A stretch of DNA of 64,000 bases, taken from JASGKO01 sp049840595 (GTDB lineage Bacteria > Verrucomicrobiota > Verrucomicrobiia > Chthoniobacterales > Chthoniobacteraceae). Positions within the stretch are counted from its first letter, which is position 1, and the number at the start of each line of letters is the position of its first letter. A program made the position numbers and the translations under genes. The stretch spans positions 148,163 through 212,162 of the forward strand of contig JASGKO010000038.1 in the NCBI GenBank assembly GCA_049840595.1, written 5' to 3'. Below are positions 46,188 through 56,441 of this stretch, one piece after another. The notes under the pieces are model-generated. The model did no database searches. It had not been told where the DNA came from and worked only from the letters and a program-made list of their open reading frames with translations.

Positions 46188-47207
46188 CTATTTCGCGGAG
46201 CCAGGATCGAATTGCCATTGATCCGCCGTTTCCATCACCGAGCGCGGACCGCTTCCATTGAGCCAGGCGAGGGCCTGCGGATCTCCGCGCAGGTAGGCAT
46301 CCCAATAGGCAGTGGACAGAGCAAGGATGACCCGGTGGTGATTCGGGTTGCGCGGCTCGCGATCACCGGGCAACGGACGTTCGGTAAAGTCGGAGTGCTC
46401 CGCATTGTTCAACACGAGCTCATACTTGGGAATGCCGTGGAGATGGGGATACACCTCCAGCCGTGAAGCGGCATCCTGTCTTCCAATCGGAGAATTGTCT
46501 TTCGTTCCCGTCATTAGCATCCATGGAATCTGTACCGAGCTAAAAGCGCGGCTGGCTCCCAGCCCAGGGCTGCTCGGGCTGAAAGCCAGGGCAGCTTTGA
46601 TGCGTGGATCGGTATAATGCTGCCCCAGCAAGCCGTAGGACTGGCCACTCACGGCCTGAGTGGTTACCGCCCCAAAAGAGTGGCCCGACATCCCGATTTT
46701 CGAGAGATCCAGGCGGTGAAAAAGCGGGCTGCTCACCGCCTGATCCCAGGCGGTAATCTGATCAATCACTACCGGCACATCGCGGACCCGTAGCGAGAAC
46801 TCCGCCGGAGAAGCCGCCCCTTTCATCGCCATCATGGCCTGCAACGGAGCCTTCCCTTTCCACACCGAATCGTCGCTCCCCGGGTGCTGCATAAAAACCG
46901 CCACATAACCCCGGGCCGCCCAATGATTCCCCAGATAGGCGCAAATCTCCCGGCTGCCTCCAAGCCCGGGGCTAAAGAGAATCACCGGCTGCGGGGAATG
47001 GTCCGACGGAAGGTAAACCCGGATCGGGAGATCGCGATTGCGTTGCGCGTCATGCACCGTCAAGTCCACCGGCTGCGGGGTAGCCCCCTGCTCTTCCGCC
47101 AGCGGATCGTAAGCTTGGGCCATTTCGGGGCTGATCGCCACCAGCACCAACAGCCATAAAAACGGCAGCCAGCGACGGCAAAGCGGAAAGAAGAACGGGA
47201 GTTTCAT
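46188..47207 (-). CDS. Exported alpha/beta hydrolase
   Basis: A protein of 339 residues with a signal peptide (about 1-32, ending EMAQA). It has an alpha/beta-hydrolase fold with the nucleophile elbow IGMSGHSFGAVT (about 170), an oxyanion region LFSPGLGGSRE (about 75) and a likely catalytic His in NAEHSDFTERP (about 270). It resembles the platelet-activating-factor acetylhydrolase / chlorophyllase-like group of esterases. The substrate is unknown. It ends about 320 bases above the ArsR-type gene in the same direction. Confidence 0.85.
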   Translation of the reverse strand: MKLPFFFPLCRRWLPFLWLLVLVAISPEMAQAYDPLAEEQGATPQPVDLTVHDAQRNRDLPIRVYLPSDHSPQPVILFSPGLGGSREICAYLGNHWAARGYVAVFMQHPGSDDSVWKGKAPLQAMMAMKGAASPAEFSLRVRDVPVVIDQITAWDQAVSSPLFHRLDLSKIGMSGHSFGAVTTQAVSGQSYGLLGQHYTDPRIKAALAFSPSSPGLGASRAFSSVQIPWMLMTGTKDNSPIGRQDAASRLEVYPHLHGIPKYELVLNNAEHSDFTERPLPGDREPRNPNHHRVILALSTAYWDAYLRGDPQALAWLNGSGPRSVMETADQWQFDPGSAK

Positions 47208-47365
47208 GATTTTCCCCAGAAAGACCGCCCAAGCCGCAAAAAAGTTACATCCTTGGCGAGTGAATCTTGAAGATTGAGATCGAACCGACTGCAGAAGACG
47301 GCCAGGTTGCGGAGTTAACAGCTGCGTTCATGCGCTGGCCCCCCGATCTCGGACGAAGGCATTTT

Positions 47366-48640
47366 TCAAGAAACTGCCACCGCCATGGACTGACCCGCGA
47401 GATGACCGGTCGTCCAAGCAGCCTGGAAGTTGAAGCCGCCGGTAATGCCATCGATGTCGAGCAACTCTCCGGCGAAATAGAGTCCCGGGCAGCGCTTGCT
47501 CTCCATGGTCTTAAAATCCACCTCGGCGAGGCGGATGCCGCCGCAGGTCACGAACTCATCCTTGTTGAGACTTTTGCCGGTGACCGCGAACTCGGCACGC
47601 ACGAGTTGTTGCGCCAGAGCCAGCGCGTGGCCCCGCGAAAGCACCGTCCAGCGGGTATCGGCAGGAATCCCGGCGGCGAGGACAAGCTGCTCCCACAGCC
47701 GCGAAGACAGTGGCGCGATCGGCGTATTCACCACCAGCTTCGAGGGCTGGGATTGTCGGCGGATATTAAATTCGGCCGCCACCTTCTCGGCATTCCAGCC
47801 GGGCAGCCAGTTCAGCAGCAACGGGAAGCGATAGTCCACCTCGTGCAACGCACGCGCCCCCCACGCCGAAAGCCGCAAGACCGCCGGACCGCTCAGCCCC
47901 CAGTGCGTCACCAGCACCGGCCCCTGCTCGCGTAACTTCGCCGTCGGCACCGACACCTCGGCCTCCACCGCCACTCCAGCCAGCGAGCGCAACCACGGCA
48001 CCTCGATTTGAAACGTGAACAGCGAGGGCACTGGCGGCTCCAGCGTATGGCCGAGGTTAACGGCCAGTTGCCCCAGCGCCGCCGCGCGACACCCCCCGGT
48101 GGCCAGCAGCAGCGCATCGCATTCCGCTATTTCGCCATCGGCCAGCGTGAGCACGAACCCCCCGCCCTCGCGTTTGACGACCGATTCCAGTCCGCACTTG
48201 AGCCGCAGTTCGACCCCGGCGCTCCGGGCGGCATGGCTGAGGCAGTCCACAATCGTCAGTGAATTATCCGTCACTGGAAACATGCGCCCATCGGACTCGG
48301 TCTTCAGCTTCACCCCGCGACTGGCAAACCACTCCACCGTATCGCGGGCGGAGAATTTTTGAAACGGCGAGAGCAGCGCCCGCCCGCCGCGCGGATAGCG
48401 GGTGGCAAATTCCCGGGGCTCGAAGCACGCATGGGTCACATTGCACCGCCCACCCCCGGAGATGCGGACCTTGTCGAGAAAGCGCGCGCCTTTTTCGAGC
48501 AGGATCACCCGGGCTGCGGGAGCCGCTTCCGCAGCCGCGATCGCGGCGAAGAACCCGGCAGCCCCTCCTCCCACGATCACGATTTTGCGCTGGGATGATG
48601 GGACGGACGGAGAGGGTGGCTGCATTCGAAACCAACCCAT
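47366..48640 (-). CDS. BaiN/HI0933-family FAD-dependent oxidoreductase
   Basis: A protein of 424 residues. The dinucleotide-binding motif is IVIVGGGAAGFFAAIAAAE (about 21-40), followed by the family signature KVRISGGGRCNVTHACFEP (about 58-76), LLATGGCRAAALG (about 190) and a C-terminal GITGGFNFQAAWTTGHLAG that closes the FAD site. The family (HI0933, YhiN, BaiN) consists of cytoplasmic flavoproteins; members have been linked to bile-acid dehydroxylation, but the usual substrate is unknown. It starts with ATG at 48640 (a second ATG is five codons later). It stands divergent from the cupin gene. Confidence 0.9.
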   Translation of the reverse strand: MGWFRMQPPSPSVPSSQRKIVIVGGGAAGFFAAIAAAEAAPAARVILLEKGARFLDKVRISGGGRCNVTHACFEPREFATRYPRGGRALLSPFQKFSARDTVEWFASRGVKLKTESDGRMFPVTDNSLTIVDCLSHAARSAGVELRLKCGLESVVKREGGGFVLTLADGEIAECDALLLATGGCRAAALGQLAVNLGHTLEPPVPSLFTFQIEVPWLRSLAGVAVEAEVSVPTAKLREQGPVLVTHWGLSGPAVLRLSAWGARALHEVDYRFPLLLNWLPGWNAEKVAAEFNIRRQSQPSKLVVNTPIAPLSSRLWEQLVLAAGIPADTRWTVLSRGHALALAQQLVRAEFAVTGKSLNKDEFVTCGGIRLAEVDFKTMESKRCPGLYFAGELLDIDGITGGFNFQAAWTTGHLAGQSMAVAVS

Positions 48641-48705
48641 AGCAGAAGTGCGCCCGGGTGAAAACCCCAGGTTGCCATTACCAGCGCGAACGCTATGCTC
48701 GGCGC

Positions 48706-49155
48706 ATGAATCCTGAGGTGATAATTGCGCGGGCAGCCGGGGCGAAGACGTTACGCGCCTTTGGCGATGAAGTGACGGTGCTGGTCTCTGGTGAGCAGAC
48801 GGACGGCAAATATGCAGTGGGACTGGCGGTGACGCCGCCCGGAGGTGGTCCGCCCCCGCATTACCACACCAACGAGGACGAGATGTTCTATATTCTCGAA
48901 GGTCGCCTGAGCTTCCTCGCCAATGGCGAATGGCACGAGGCCGGGCCGGGAGACTACGTCTTCGCGCCCCGCAATTCGGTGCACACTTTCAAGAACATCG
49001 GCGATCACCCCTCGCGCATGCTGTTGCATGCGGCCCCGGCGGGCTTTGAAGTATTCTTTGCGAAATGCGCGGACGAGTTTGCGAAAGACGGCCCGCCCGA
49101 TATGGGAAAACTGGTCGCCATCGCCGCCGAGCATGGCATTCACTTCGTAAGCTAG
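48706..49155 (+). CDS. Cupin-domain protein
   Basis: A protein of 149 residues with one cupin barrel. Motif 1 is PPPHYHTNEDEMFYILEG (about 45-62) with two His and a Glu as metal ligands, and motif 2 is PGDYVFAPRNSVHTFKN (about 78-95) with the last His. Small cupins of this kind include metal-dependent dioxygenases and sugar or hormone binders; nothing decides the function here. It lies seven bases before rsmH in the same direction. The ATG at 48706 is preferred over a start at 48658. Confidence 0.85.
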   Translation: MNPEVIIARAAGAKTLRAFGDEVTVLVSGEQTDGKYAVGLAVTPPGGGPPPHYHTNEDEMFYILEGRLSFLANGEWHEAGPGDYVFAPRNSVHTFKNIGDHPSRMLLHAAPAGFEVFFAKCADEFAKDGPPDMGKLVAIAAEHGIHFVS

Positions 49156-49161
49156 GGCAGG

Positions 49162-50188
49162 ATGTCGGAGGAAACGTCCCCGCCCCATCGCCGCCGTCCC
49201 CGTTACCGCGGCAAAAATCCGCGTCGTTTCGAGGACAAGTACAAGGAACACGCCGGCGATGCGGAAACGCTGGCCAAGGTGACCGCCGCCGGCAAGACCC
49301 CCGCCGGCACCCATCGCTCCATTATGGTGGCAGAGATCATGGCGGTCCTCGCGCCGCAACCCGGCGACCTCGCCGTGGATTGCACACTCGGCTACGGAGG
49401 CCACGCGCGCGCGGGTCCTCGCCCGCCTCCAACCCGGCGGCAAGCTGCTGGGCCTGGATGCCGACCCCGTCGAACTGCCAAAAACCGAAGCCCGCCTGCG
49501 CGCCCTCGGCTATGGGCCGGAGACCTTCATCCCGCATCGCACCAATTTCGCCGCGCTACCGCAGGCCCTCGCCACCCACGGGCTGGGCCGCGCGGATGTG
49601 CTGCTGGCCGATCTCGGGCTGTCCTCCATGCAGATCGACGACCCGGCGCGCGGCTTTTCGGTGAAAACGGATGGCCCGCTCGATATGCGGCTGAACCCAC
49701 AGCGGGGCGAACCAGCTTCGCAACTGCTGCAAAAGCTGAACGCGGAAAAGCTCACCGGCCTGCTGCTGGACCACTCCGACGAGCCACAGGCGGAGCCGCT
49801 AGGCCACGCGCTCGCCGGCCGCCGCTTCACCGGCACGATGGAACTGGCAGCAGCAATCCGGGCCGCGCTCCCGCGTTTGAAAAAAGAGGAGGCCGATCTT
49901 TCGGTGCGCCGGGTGTTTCAAGCGCTGCGGATCGAGGTAAACGATGAGTTTTCGGTGCTCGATGCGCTGCTGCGCAATCTCCCCGCCTGCATGAACCCGG
50001 GCGGGCGCATCGCCATCCTGACCTTCCACTCCGGCGAGGACCGCCGGGTAAAAAAGGCCTTCGAAGCCGGGCACCGCGAGGGCCTTTACCGCGCAATCAA
50101 TGACGAGGTCATCCGGGCCGACGAGGAAGAGCGCCACAGCAACCCACGCTCAATTCCCGCGAAATTGCGGTGGGCAATTCGAGGCTGA
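49162..50188 (+). CDS. rsmH: 16S rRNA m4C1402 methyltransferase RsmH (frameshifted)
   Basis: RsmH (MraW) methylates N4 of C1402 in 16S rRNA and normally heads the division/cell-wall cluster. Here the N-terminal frame (from 49162) contains GTHRSIMVAEIMAVLAPQ and DCTLGYGGHA. The frame then shifts in the alternating CG run 49403-49414, and the continuing frame gives VLARLQPGGKLLGLDADP, RADVLLADLGLSSMQIDDP, GFSVKTDGPLDMRLN, RRVFQALRIEVNDE and AILTFHSGEDRRVKKAF, ending at 50188. Both halves are fully conserved, so one extra base in the CG run is the simplest cause, and a sequencing error is likely. The downstream div/mur genes do not follow; a kinase gene converges instead. Confidence 0.88.
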
Positions 50189-50251
50189 GCAGCCGCCGGG
50201 CCGGAGAAAGAATCCGCCGCGGGACGTGGTTCAGGAGGGCGAGCCCGCGCT

Positions 50252-52789
50252 TTAACTCGCCTGCAAAAATTGCCCCACGATCTTCAACAGGGCCGAAACC
50301 GTGTAGGGCTTGGGCAGAAAGTACATATTTTCGGGCAATCCTTCATAGAAACTGGGGTCCTGCGCAAACCCACTGCAAAAGATGATCGGCACTTCGGGAT
50401 GTTGCTGGCGGATGTTCTCGGCCAGTTCCTTTCCATCCATTTCGGGCATCATAATGTCGGTGAGCAGAAGATCAAATTGCGGTGCCCCGCCAGCACGGGC
50501 CAAGTCGAGGGCAACTCGGCCATTCTCACCCGCAAGGACGCGGTAGCCGGCCTCCTCCAGCACCACCGTACCGAACTCCCGCAGCGCATCCTCATCCTCG
50601 GCGAAGAGGATGGTTTGCCCCTCGTGTTTTGCATGGGCCGGATGGTCGATGATTTTCTCCTCCAGCACCGGCGCGGAGACCAGTGGGAGGTAAATGGAAA
50701 ACGCACTGCCCGAGCCGAGCTTGCTGGTCGCGGTAATTCTGCCATGGCTCTGGTGAATGATGCCCTGGCAGGCAGCGAGCCCGAGACCGCTGCCCTTGCC
50801 ACGCGGCTTGGTCGTAAAATAGGGCTCGAAGATATGGGCGCGCACTTCATCGGACATGCCGCACCCGGCATCCGCGACTTGAATCACGGCGTAATCCCCA
50901 ACCGGGAGCTCGGGAAGCGGATTGTAAGGGCCGTCGATCGTGGTGCACTTCGTCGTGCGGAGAATGATTTCACCATCATTCCCCAAGGCATCGCGGGCAT
51001 TCAGGATGAGGTTCAGCAACACGTTGTCGAGCTGCACCGGATCGGCATGCACATAGGCCCCTCCGGCCCCGGGAACGAAGCGGATGCGCGTCGTGTCTCC
51101 AATCAGGACTCCGAGTGACTTCTGGCTCTCAGCCAGGCACTCGTCGAGCGGCAGGTCCACCGGCTGCATGATCTGGCGTCCGGAAAAGGCCAGCAACTGG
51201 CCGGTCAACCCCGCAACTTTTTGCGCGGCATTGCGCACCTCCTTCAAGGCGTTGCGCGTCTTGAGATCGGCCACCTTGTCCACTTCGAGCACACTGCTGT
51301 AACCGATGACCACGCCCAGCAGGTTGTTAAAATCGTGGGCAATGCCACCCGCCAACTGGCCGAACTGCTGCTCGAGTTGCTTCTTCTCCGTCACGTCGCG
51401 ACTGGTGAAGACCACGCCCCGCACCGCCGGGTTCGAGAGCAGGTTGTTGCCCCGCCCTTCCAGATACCGATAGGAGCCATCGCGATGCCGGAACCGGAAG
51501 CACAGCAAGGCGGTGGGACCGGAAGTCACGAGGCTCTGCTTGAAGGCGGAGCCCACCATCACCTTGTCCTCGGGGTGCACAAACTCGAAGGCATTGCTGC
51601 CGATCATTTCTGCCGGCGTCCAGCCAAAGTCGCGGGTGATGGACTGGCTCTCAAACCGGATCGTCCCATCGGCATCGAGGATGGAAATGATATCCAGCGA
51701 ATCCATCACCATGTGGCGGAAATACGCCTCGCTCAGTTGCATCTCGATGCGGGTCTGCTCGCGTTCCAGCGCGGTCCCGACCAGACTGCCAATGTCTTTC
51801 AAGACCTTCAGAAACGGATGGTCCGGCATCGACCGCGGCTGGCTGTAGAACTCCATCGCCCCCAACAATTTGTTGCCAAAAATAGGAACCGCCACAGCGA
51901 AGGAAAAATCGTAGTGATGCAACAGCGGGCTCGTCGGATGCTCGATGTCATCGCGCAGCACCGGCATGGTCAAGGCTGCGCAACTTTCGACCGCCTCCCG
52001 GAGGAAGGCACTCGCAGCCACCGGACTCGCCTGGACGAATTCCCGATACACCGTGGCCGCAGGGGATTTGTCGAGCCGCCAGGCCTCCAGGTCTTCCTTG
52101 CGCTGGCTGCCGGATACCGCCGGAACCCAGGCCCGCGCCAGGGACCAGCCGGTGTGCCGGCAAATCGCGTGCAGGACCGAGGAAAGCATCAGCAGCGGGT
52201 CCACCGAGTCGTGGATGATTTCCGCAATCAATTCCATGAGCTGCAGCGACATGTTCAGTTGCAGGTTGGTGGACAAGCGGATCTCGCGGCGCGCCATTTT
52301 ACCCAGCTCCAGCGTTTTGCGCCGGGCGGTTCTCCGGTATTCAAGAAGGTCGATGACCTCCGACGCCAGGATCGGCAGCACCTTCCGCTGCTCCGGATTG
52401 AGTTCACGCGGCTTGAAGTCCACCGCACAAAGGGACCCGATCGGAACTCCCTGCGGCGTGATCAACGGTGCGCCCACATAAAATCGAATGTGCGGCTCGT
52501 TCTTCACCATCGCGATTTCACGACAGCGCTCATCCTCCCGGGCATCGGGGATTTCCAAAAGGTCCGGCGATTGCAGCACATATTTGCAAATCGAGTCCTC
52601 CAGCCGCGACTCGTTGCCGCCGAAGCCGATTTTCGATTTGAACCACTGCCGACGATCATCGAGCAGGCTGATCAAGGAAACCGGGGCATCGCAAACCACC
52701 GAGGCCAGCCGCGTGATCCGGTCAAACTCCGGCTCCGCCGCAGTGTCCATGATTTCGTACTCCGCCAATGCAGCAATCCGCTCTTTCAT
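50252..52789 (-). CDS. Hybrid histidine kinase with two GAF, one PAS and a receiver domain
   Basis: About 845 residues from the ATG at 52789 (an in-frame ATG at 52846 is also possible). An N-terminal GAF of the type found in cyanobacterial and soil kinases (EFDRITRLASVVCDAPVSLISLLD) is followed by a second GAF (about 190-360) and a PAS domain (about 370-490, DIISILDADGTIRFES). The kinase core comes next (H-box QLAGGIAHDFNNLLGVV; N-box LNLILNARDAL; G-boxes VADAGCGMS and GKGSGLGLAA), then a receiver domain with phospho-Asp in LLLTDIMMPEMDG. There are no membrane segments, so it is a cytoplasmic sensor. No output regulator is adjacent. It converges with rsmH. Confidence 0.92.
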   Translation of the reverse strand: MKERIAALAEYEIMDTAAEPEFDRITRLASVVCDAPVSLISLLDDRRQWFKSKIGFGGNESRLEDSICKYVLQSPDLLEIPDAREDERCREIAMVKNEPHIRFYVGAPLITPQGVPIGSLCAVDFKPRELNPEQRKVLPILASEVIDLLEYRRTARRKTLELGKMARREIRLSTNLQLNMSLQLMELIAEIIHDSVDPLLMLSSVLHAICRHTGWSLARAWVPAVSGSQRKEDLEAWRLDKSPAATVYREFVQASPVAASAFLREAVESCAALTMPVLRDDIEHPTSPLLHHYDFSFAVAVPIFGNKLLGAMEFYSQPRSMPDHPFLKVLKDIGSLVGTALEREQTRIEMQLSEAYFRHMVMDSLDIISILDADGTIRFESQSITRDFGWTPAEMIGSNAFEFVHPEDKVMVGSAFKQSLVTSGPTALLCFRFRHRDGSYRYLEGRGNNLLSNPAVRGVVFTSRDVTEKKQLEQQFGQLAGGIAHDFNNLLGVVIGYSSVLEVDKVADLKTRNALKEVRNAAQKVAGLTGQLLAFSGRQIMQPVDLPLDECLAESQKSLGVLIGDTTRIRFVPGAGGAYVHADPVQLDNVLLNLILNARDALGNDGEIILRTTKCTTIDGPYNPLPELPVGDYAVIQVADAGCGMSDEVRAHIFEPYFTTKPRGKGSGLGLAACQGIIHQSHGRITATSKLGSGSAFSIYLPLVSAPVLEEKIIDHPAHAKHEGQTILFAEDEDALREFGTVVLEEAGYRVLAGENGRVALDLARAGGAPQFDLLLTDIMMPEMDGKELAENIRQQHPEVPIIFCSGFAQDPSFYEGLPENMYFLPKPYTVSALLKIVGQFLQAS

Positions 52790-52992
52790 AATTTCACACC
52801 CAGTAATTAATTCATTCCAACCACTGGAAAAATTAGCACCTTCCATGCCGTTTTCGACCCGTCGCCCCCAAACTTAACCCACAAAATCCCCCTGCTGCAA
52901 AGCGGAGGCGCGCCTCCCCTACAAGGAGACCAAGGGTATTCAATGGTCCAACGAACACATGATCCATTCGCTGGCCCTGCCTGCGTTTTTAT

Positions 52993-54792
52993 TTAGGCAA
53001 CCTCGCCAGCCCAGGCTGGAGCGGCGGCGGTAAACTCGACGTTTTCCCCCGTAAGCGGATGGCTAAACCGCATCTGCCAGGCATGCAGGCACAGCGGCGG
53101 CGCGCCGACTGGCAGCGTCTGCGTATCGCCCAGCACCTGCTGTGGAAGGTAAACCGAATCACCGCAGACCGGGGTCCCCAAATGCCAGAGATGAACCCGG
53201 ATCTGATTGGTGCGCCCGGTCAGCGGCCGCGCCTCCAACAGTGTTGTTCCATCCGCCTCACGGCGTAACACGCGAAATCCGGTGCGAGCTTCGAGACCAT
53301 TGGCAAAATCCACCGTGCGCGTGCCCACTTCACCGGGTTCGGCGCTGATCGGAGCCGTGCATTCAAATTCGTCCGCCTCCGGCTGGCCCTGGATGCGCAC
53401 CAAGTAACGTTTTTCAACCTCGCCCCGCGTAAATTGCGGCTGGAGACGGCTGGCAAAATGGCGCGTGCGCGTGATGAGCACGAGGCCGGTGGTATTGGCA
53501 TCGAGCCGGTGCGCCGGGTTCGGCTTCTGCGGGTAGTAGGTCTGCTCGAAGGAGATATTGCAGCGTATTGCGATTGAAGCGACCGCCCGGGTGCATGGGC
53601 AACGGCGCAGGCTTGTTCAGGACGACGAGCGCCTCGTCTTCGTGCAGAATTTCGATCGCGGCATTCACCTCCGGCTCGGTGAGGCCGGGATATTTATGCA
53701 GGTAGCGTTCGCCCGCCCGCACCAGCCGGTCCGCTGCCATTGGCTCATGCCGGTCGTTGACGACGAGGCCCGCTGCACAAGTCGCCCCCCATTCTTCACG
53801 CGATTTCGATTTCGCAATGTGGGCAAACGCTTCGGCCAGGGAAAGCCCGTCGCAATCGAACGGAATGTTCAGCGGGCGGAAATTATCGTAGGGCACGCAA
53901 CCGGGCAGCGGCGTGGAAAGGCGCCGCAGCGTCTCCCGGTGCCGGGCCAGCTCAGCCGCCCGTTGATCCCCCGGCTCCTTAAAGCAATAGCGGCACGAGA
54001 TATTCGGCACATAGCGCGGATCGCTTTGATCGGCGACATCCAGCGGCGTCTGGCAGGCATAGCAACGAATGGATTCCGTTTCCTGCAGCGCGGGATCGAC
54101 CCCCGTGCGCAGGTCGAAGACGAAGCATTCGCCATCATAATGCGCGCCGCCGCATTCCTCGAAATACTTGAGAATACCGCCATCGAGCTGGAAGATTTTC
54201 TGGAAACCGACGCTTTCCATGTAAGGCCCGGCCTTCTCGCAACGAATGCCGCCGGTGCAGAACATCACAATCGGCTGCTCCTTCATCTCCTCGGGCAGTT
54301 TGGCCACCGCGGCGGGAAAATTGCGAAATTGATCCACGCCGATCGGCAGCGCGTTCTGAAAGGTGCCGAGCTTCACCTCGTAGTCGTTGCGCGTGTCGAG
54401 CAGGGTCACCGGGCGGCCTTCATCGAGCCATTGCTTGACTCCTTCGCGCTGAGCTTCGGCGAGGTCCGTTTCGCCGGTTCGATCCCCTCGACGCCAAAGG
54501 CGATGATCTCCTTTTTCAACCGCACCAGCATGCGGCGGAAAGGTTGATGCGTCGTCTCGCTATACTTCGCCGTCAACTTTTCCAGCCCGGCGATGCCACG
54601 CAGTTCCGTCAGCAGCAGCTCGATTTCCTCCACCCCGCCCGCCATAAAAAGATTGATCCCCTCGGGACTGAGCAAGATCGTCCCTTTCAAGCCCCACCCT
54701 TTGCACAAGGCAAGCAGCCGCTCGCGCAACGGCTTCAAGTCACTGAGCGTGGCGAACTGATAGGCGGCAATATTGGTAATCGTGGCAGTCAT
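52993..54792 (-). CDS. Fusion of tRNA U34 hydroxylase (TrhO/rhodanese) and RluA-type pseudouridine synthase (two frameshifts)
   Basis: Once joined, the protein is about 600 residues. The N-terminal half is a TrhO (YceA, UPF0176) protein: an acylphosphatase-like part (ALCKGWGLKGTILLSPEGINLF), a rhodanese domain with the active cysteine in MFCTGGIRCEKA, and a CxxC...CxxC zinc site (CYACQTPL, SCRYC). The C-terminal half is an RluA-type synthase: KYPGLTEPEV, VLNKPAPLPMHPGGRFNRNT, catalytic HRLDANTTGLVLITRT and RTNQIRVHLWHLGTPVCGD. TrhO makes 5-hydroxyuridine at tRNA position 34; RluA enzymes convert uridine to pseudouridine. The frame shifts near 54466 (a missing base after AAACGG) and near 53555 (an extra base in AATAT). 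The two domains are contiguous in the restored frame. ATG 54792 aligns with the family; 54852 is a longer alternative. Confidence 0.8.
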
Positions 54793-54876
54793 CGAAAAAG
54801 GGTGACCAAGATAGCAGAATCGGGACGGGGTGCCAGTCCTCGCTTTGGACATCTATTTGCCAGACTTCTGGAATTA

Positions 54877-55566
54877 TCAGGCGCCCTTTTCCAAAGCTCG
54901 CTCCACCTTTTTCCGAAGCGTTCTGGGAATAAGGGCGGCAAGCCCTGCCTCCCGACACGCCGCTGCCTCGGAACCACGATCCGCACCGGACAGCACGGTC
55001 ATAATCAATCGAAGTTTTTTTACAAAGATATCAACGTTAGCCCGATAATTGGCCGCTTTTAAACGCGGGTGATCCGGGAGATCCGTAATATCTTGATTAA
55101 GTTGCAAAGCCTGTTTCGCAATTCGCGCCACCGGTTCGGGAAGGTATTTTGCCGCGCGATGGAAATCCCCAACTTCAACCAGTGCCTCCATTGCCAAGGG
55201 TGCGCACTTCGTTGCAAAAGCGAGGTCTTGTGATTCGAGAAGTTGAAACAGTCGCGCCGTTTTCTCCCGTTCGCGAAGACGATCGTTGATGACCGCAAAA
55301 TCGTGAAAAATTTCCCGCCGATGATGCCCGGATTCCAGGAGCCGCAGATTTTTGTCGCGAATTTCACAGAGCGCCTCCAACGCAGGCGGATAGCTCTCGC
55401 CGAGTTCAATCCAATACCCGAGGGCAAATGACAGGCGAACGCCATAGTAAGCAGTGTCTTCCTGCAACGCATGGTGGTGGAACCAAATGTATTCGGTCAA
55501 CGCCTCCTCGTGACGACCTTCCATCGCTGCACGATGAGCTGCCTGCAAACGTTCCTTAGCATTCAT
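54877..55566 (-). CDS. Conserved-looking helical protein of unknown function
   Basis: A protein of 229 residues with predicted all-helical, TPR-like composition (ERLQAAHRAAMEGRHEEALTE, ALGYWIELGESYPPALEALC). There is no signal peptide, membrane segment or catalytic motif. I do not recognise the family. The start at 55566 is the only ATG that precedes the helical region; a longer frame to 55821 would run through the divergent J-domain gene. It stands back to back with that gene. Confidence 0.65.
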   Translation of the reverse strand: MNAKERLQAAHRAAMEGRHEEALTEYIWFHHHALQEDTAYYGVRLSFALGYWIELGESYPPALEALCEIRDKNLRLLESGHHRREIFHDFAVINDRLREREKTARLFQLLESQDLAFATKCAPLAMEALVEVGDFHRAAKYLPEPVARIAKQALQLNQDITDLPDHPRLKAANYRANVDIFVKKLRLIMTVLSGADRGSEAAACREAGLAALIPRTLRKKVERALEKGA

Positions 55567-55667
55567 GATGATCGTTGAGGCATGCCAAAACAAATCGCGG
55601 TCGGCAATCGCCAACTGAATTCGCAAAGGCTGGTCAAAATGGGGATTGGGAAGGTAGCCTCGCGGAC

Positions 55668-56400
55668 TTGGAACCGACACAGACAGATCATTACGCCACG
55701 CTGGGACTCGACCGTCGTTGCACAGAGGCGCAAATTCGCAATGCCTACCGCTTGCTGGCGAAGCGGCATCATCCGGATGTGAATGGTGGAGCGGAGGAAG
55801 CGGCGGAGCGGCTGAAAGCAATCAACGGCGCGCATGAGGTCTTGAGCGATCCGGCACGACGAGCAGCCTACGATCGCGAGCTCTCCGAAATGGAACAGGA
55901 GGCTCCCCCACCCCGCCGGGTAAAGATCGAGAAAAACATCGTGCAGGATGCGCATCTGCGGATCGAAGATTTTCTCCGAGGCACCACCCTCAAGGTAAAG
56001 GTGAACGATCCGGCCAATCCAAATGGCGTGGAAATCTATGAACTCGTGGTCCCATCGGATACGGCGCCGGGCACCCGGTTCAAACTGCCCCGCAACGAGC
56101 CGTTTGCCGATGGCTTTGTCCAAGTGCGGGTGAAAGCACTCCCCGGGGCCCGCTTCAAGGCGCGTGGAAGCGATCTGCGTTGCGACTTGCGCATCAGCGC
56201 CCAGCGCGCCGCCAATGGCGGCACCGAGATGATTCCCGGCCCGAGCTGGCCGCATGCTCAGCGTCCATATTCCCGCCGGGGTGGCACGCGGAGAAGTCCT
56301 GCGCGTCCCGCGCGAAGGTCTGCCCAAGCCACGCGGCGGACGGGGCGACCTGCTGGTAAAAATCACCTATCGCCCCGAGGTGACGATCAGCCGCGCGTAA
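55668..56400 (+). CDS. DnaJ/CbpA-type J-domain chaperone (frameshifted)
   Basis: An N-terminal J-domain (HYATLGLDRRCTEAQIRNAY, with the HPD motif in RHHPDVNGGA) is followed by a DnaJ C-terminal peptide-binding region (LRGTTLKVKVNDP, GTRFKLPRNE, VRVKALPGARFKARGSDL). It lacks the zinc-finger and Gly-Phe regions, so it is CbpA- or DjlA-like. It would stimulate DnaK. The frame breaks between 56232 and 56262 (an extra G near 56243 in CCCGAGCTGG); the other frame continues RMLSVHIPAGVARGEVLRVP and ends with TAA at 56398. No ATG is available. TTG at 55668 leaves about 100 bases to the divergent gene, while TTG at 55575 would leave only eight. The true start is uncertain. Confidence 0.72.
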
Positions 56401-56441
56401 ACCGGCTCTACTCACTCAAAAAACGGAGCGGTTCTTTAAGC

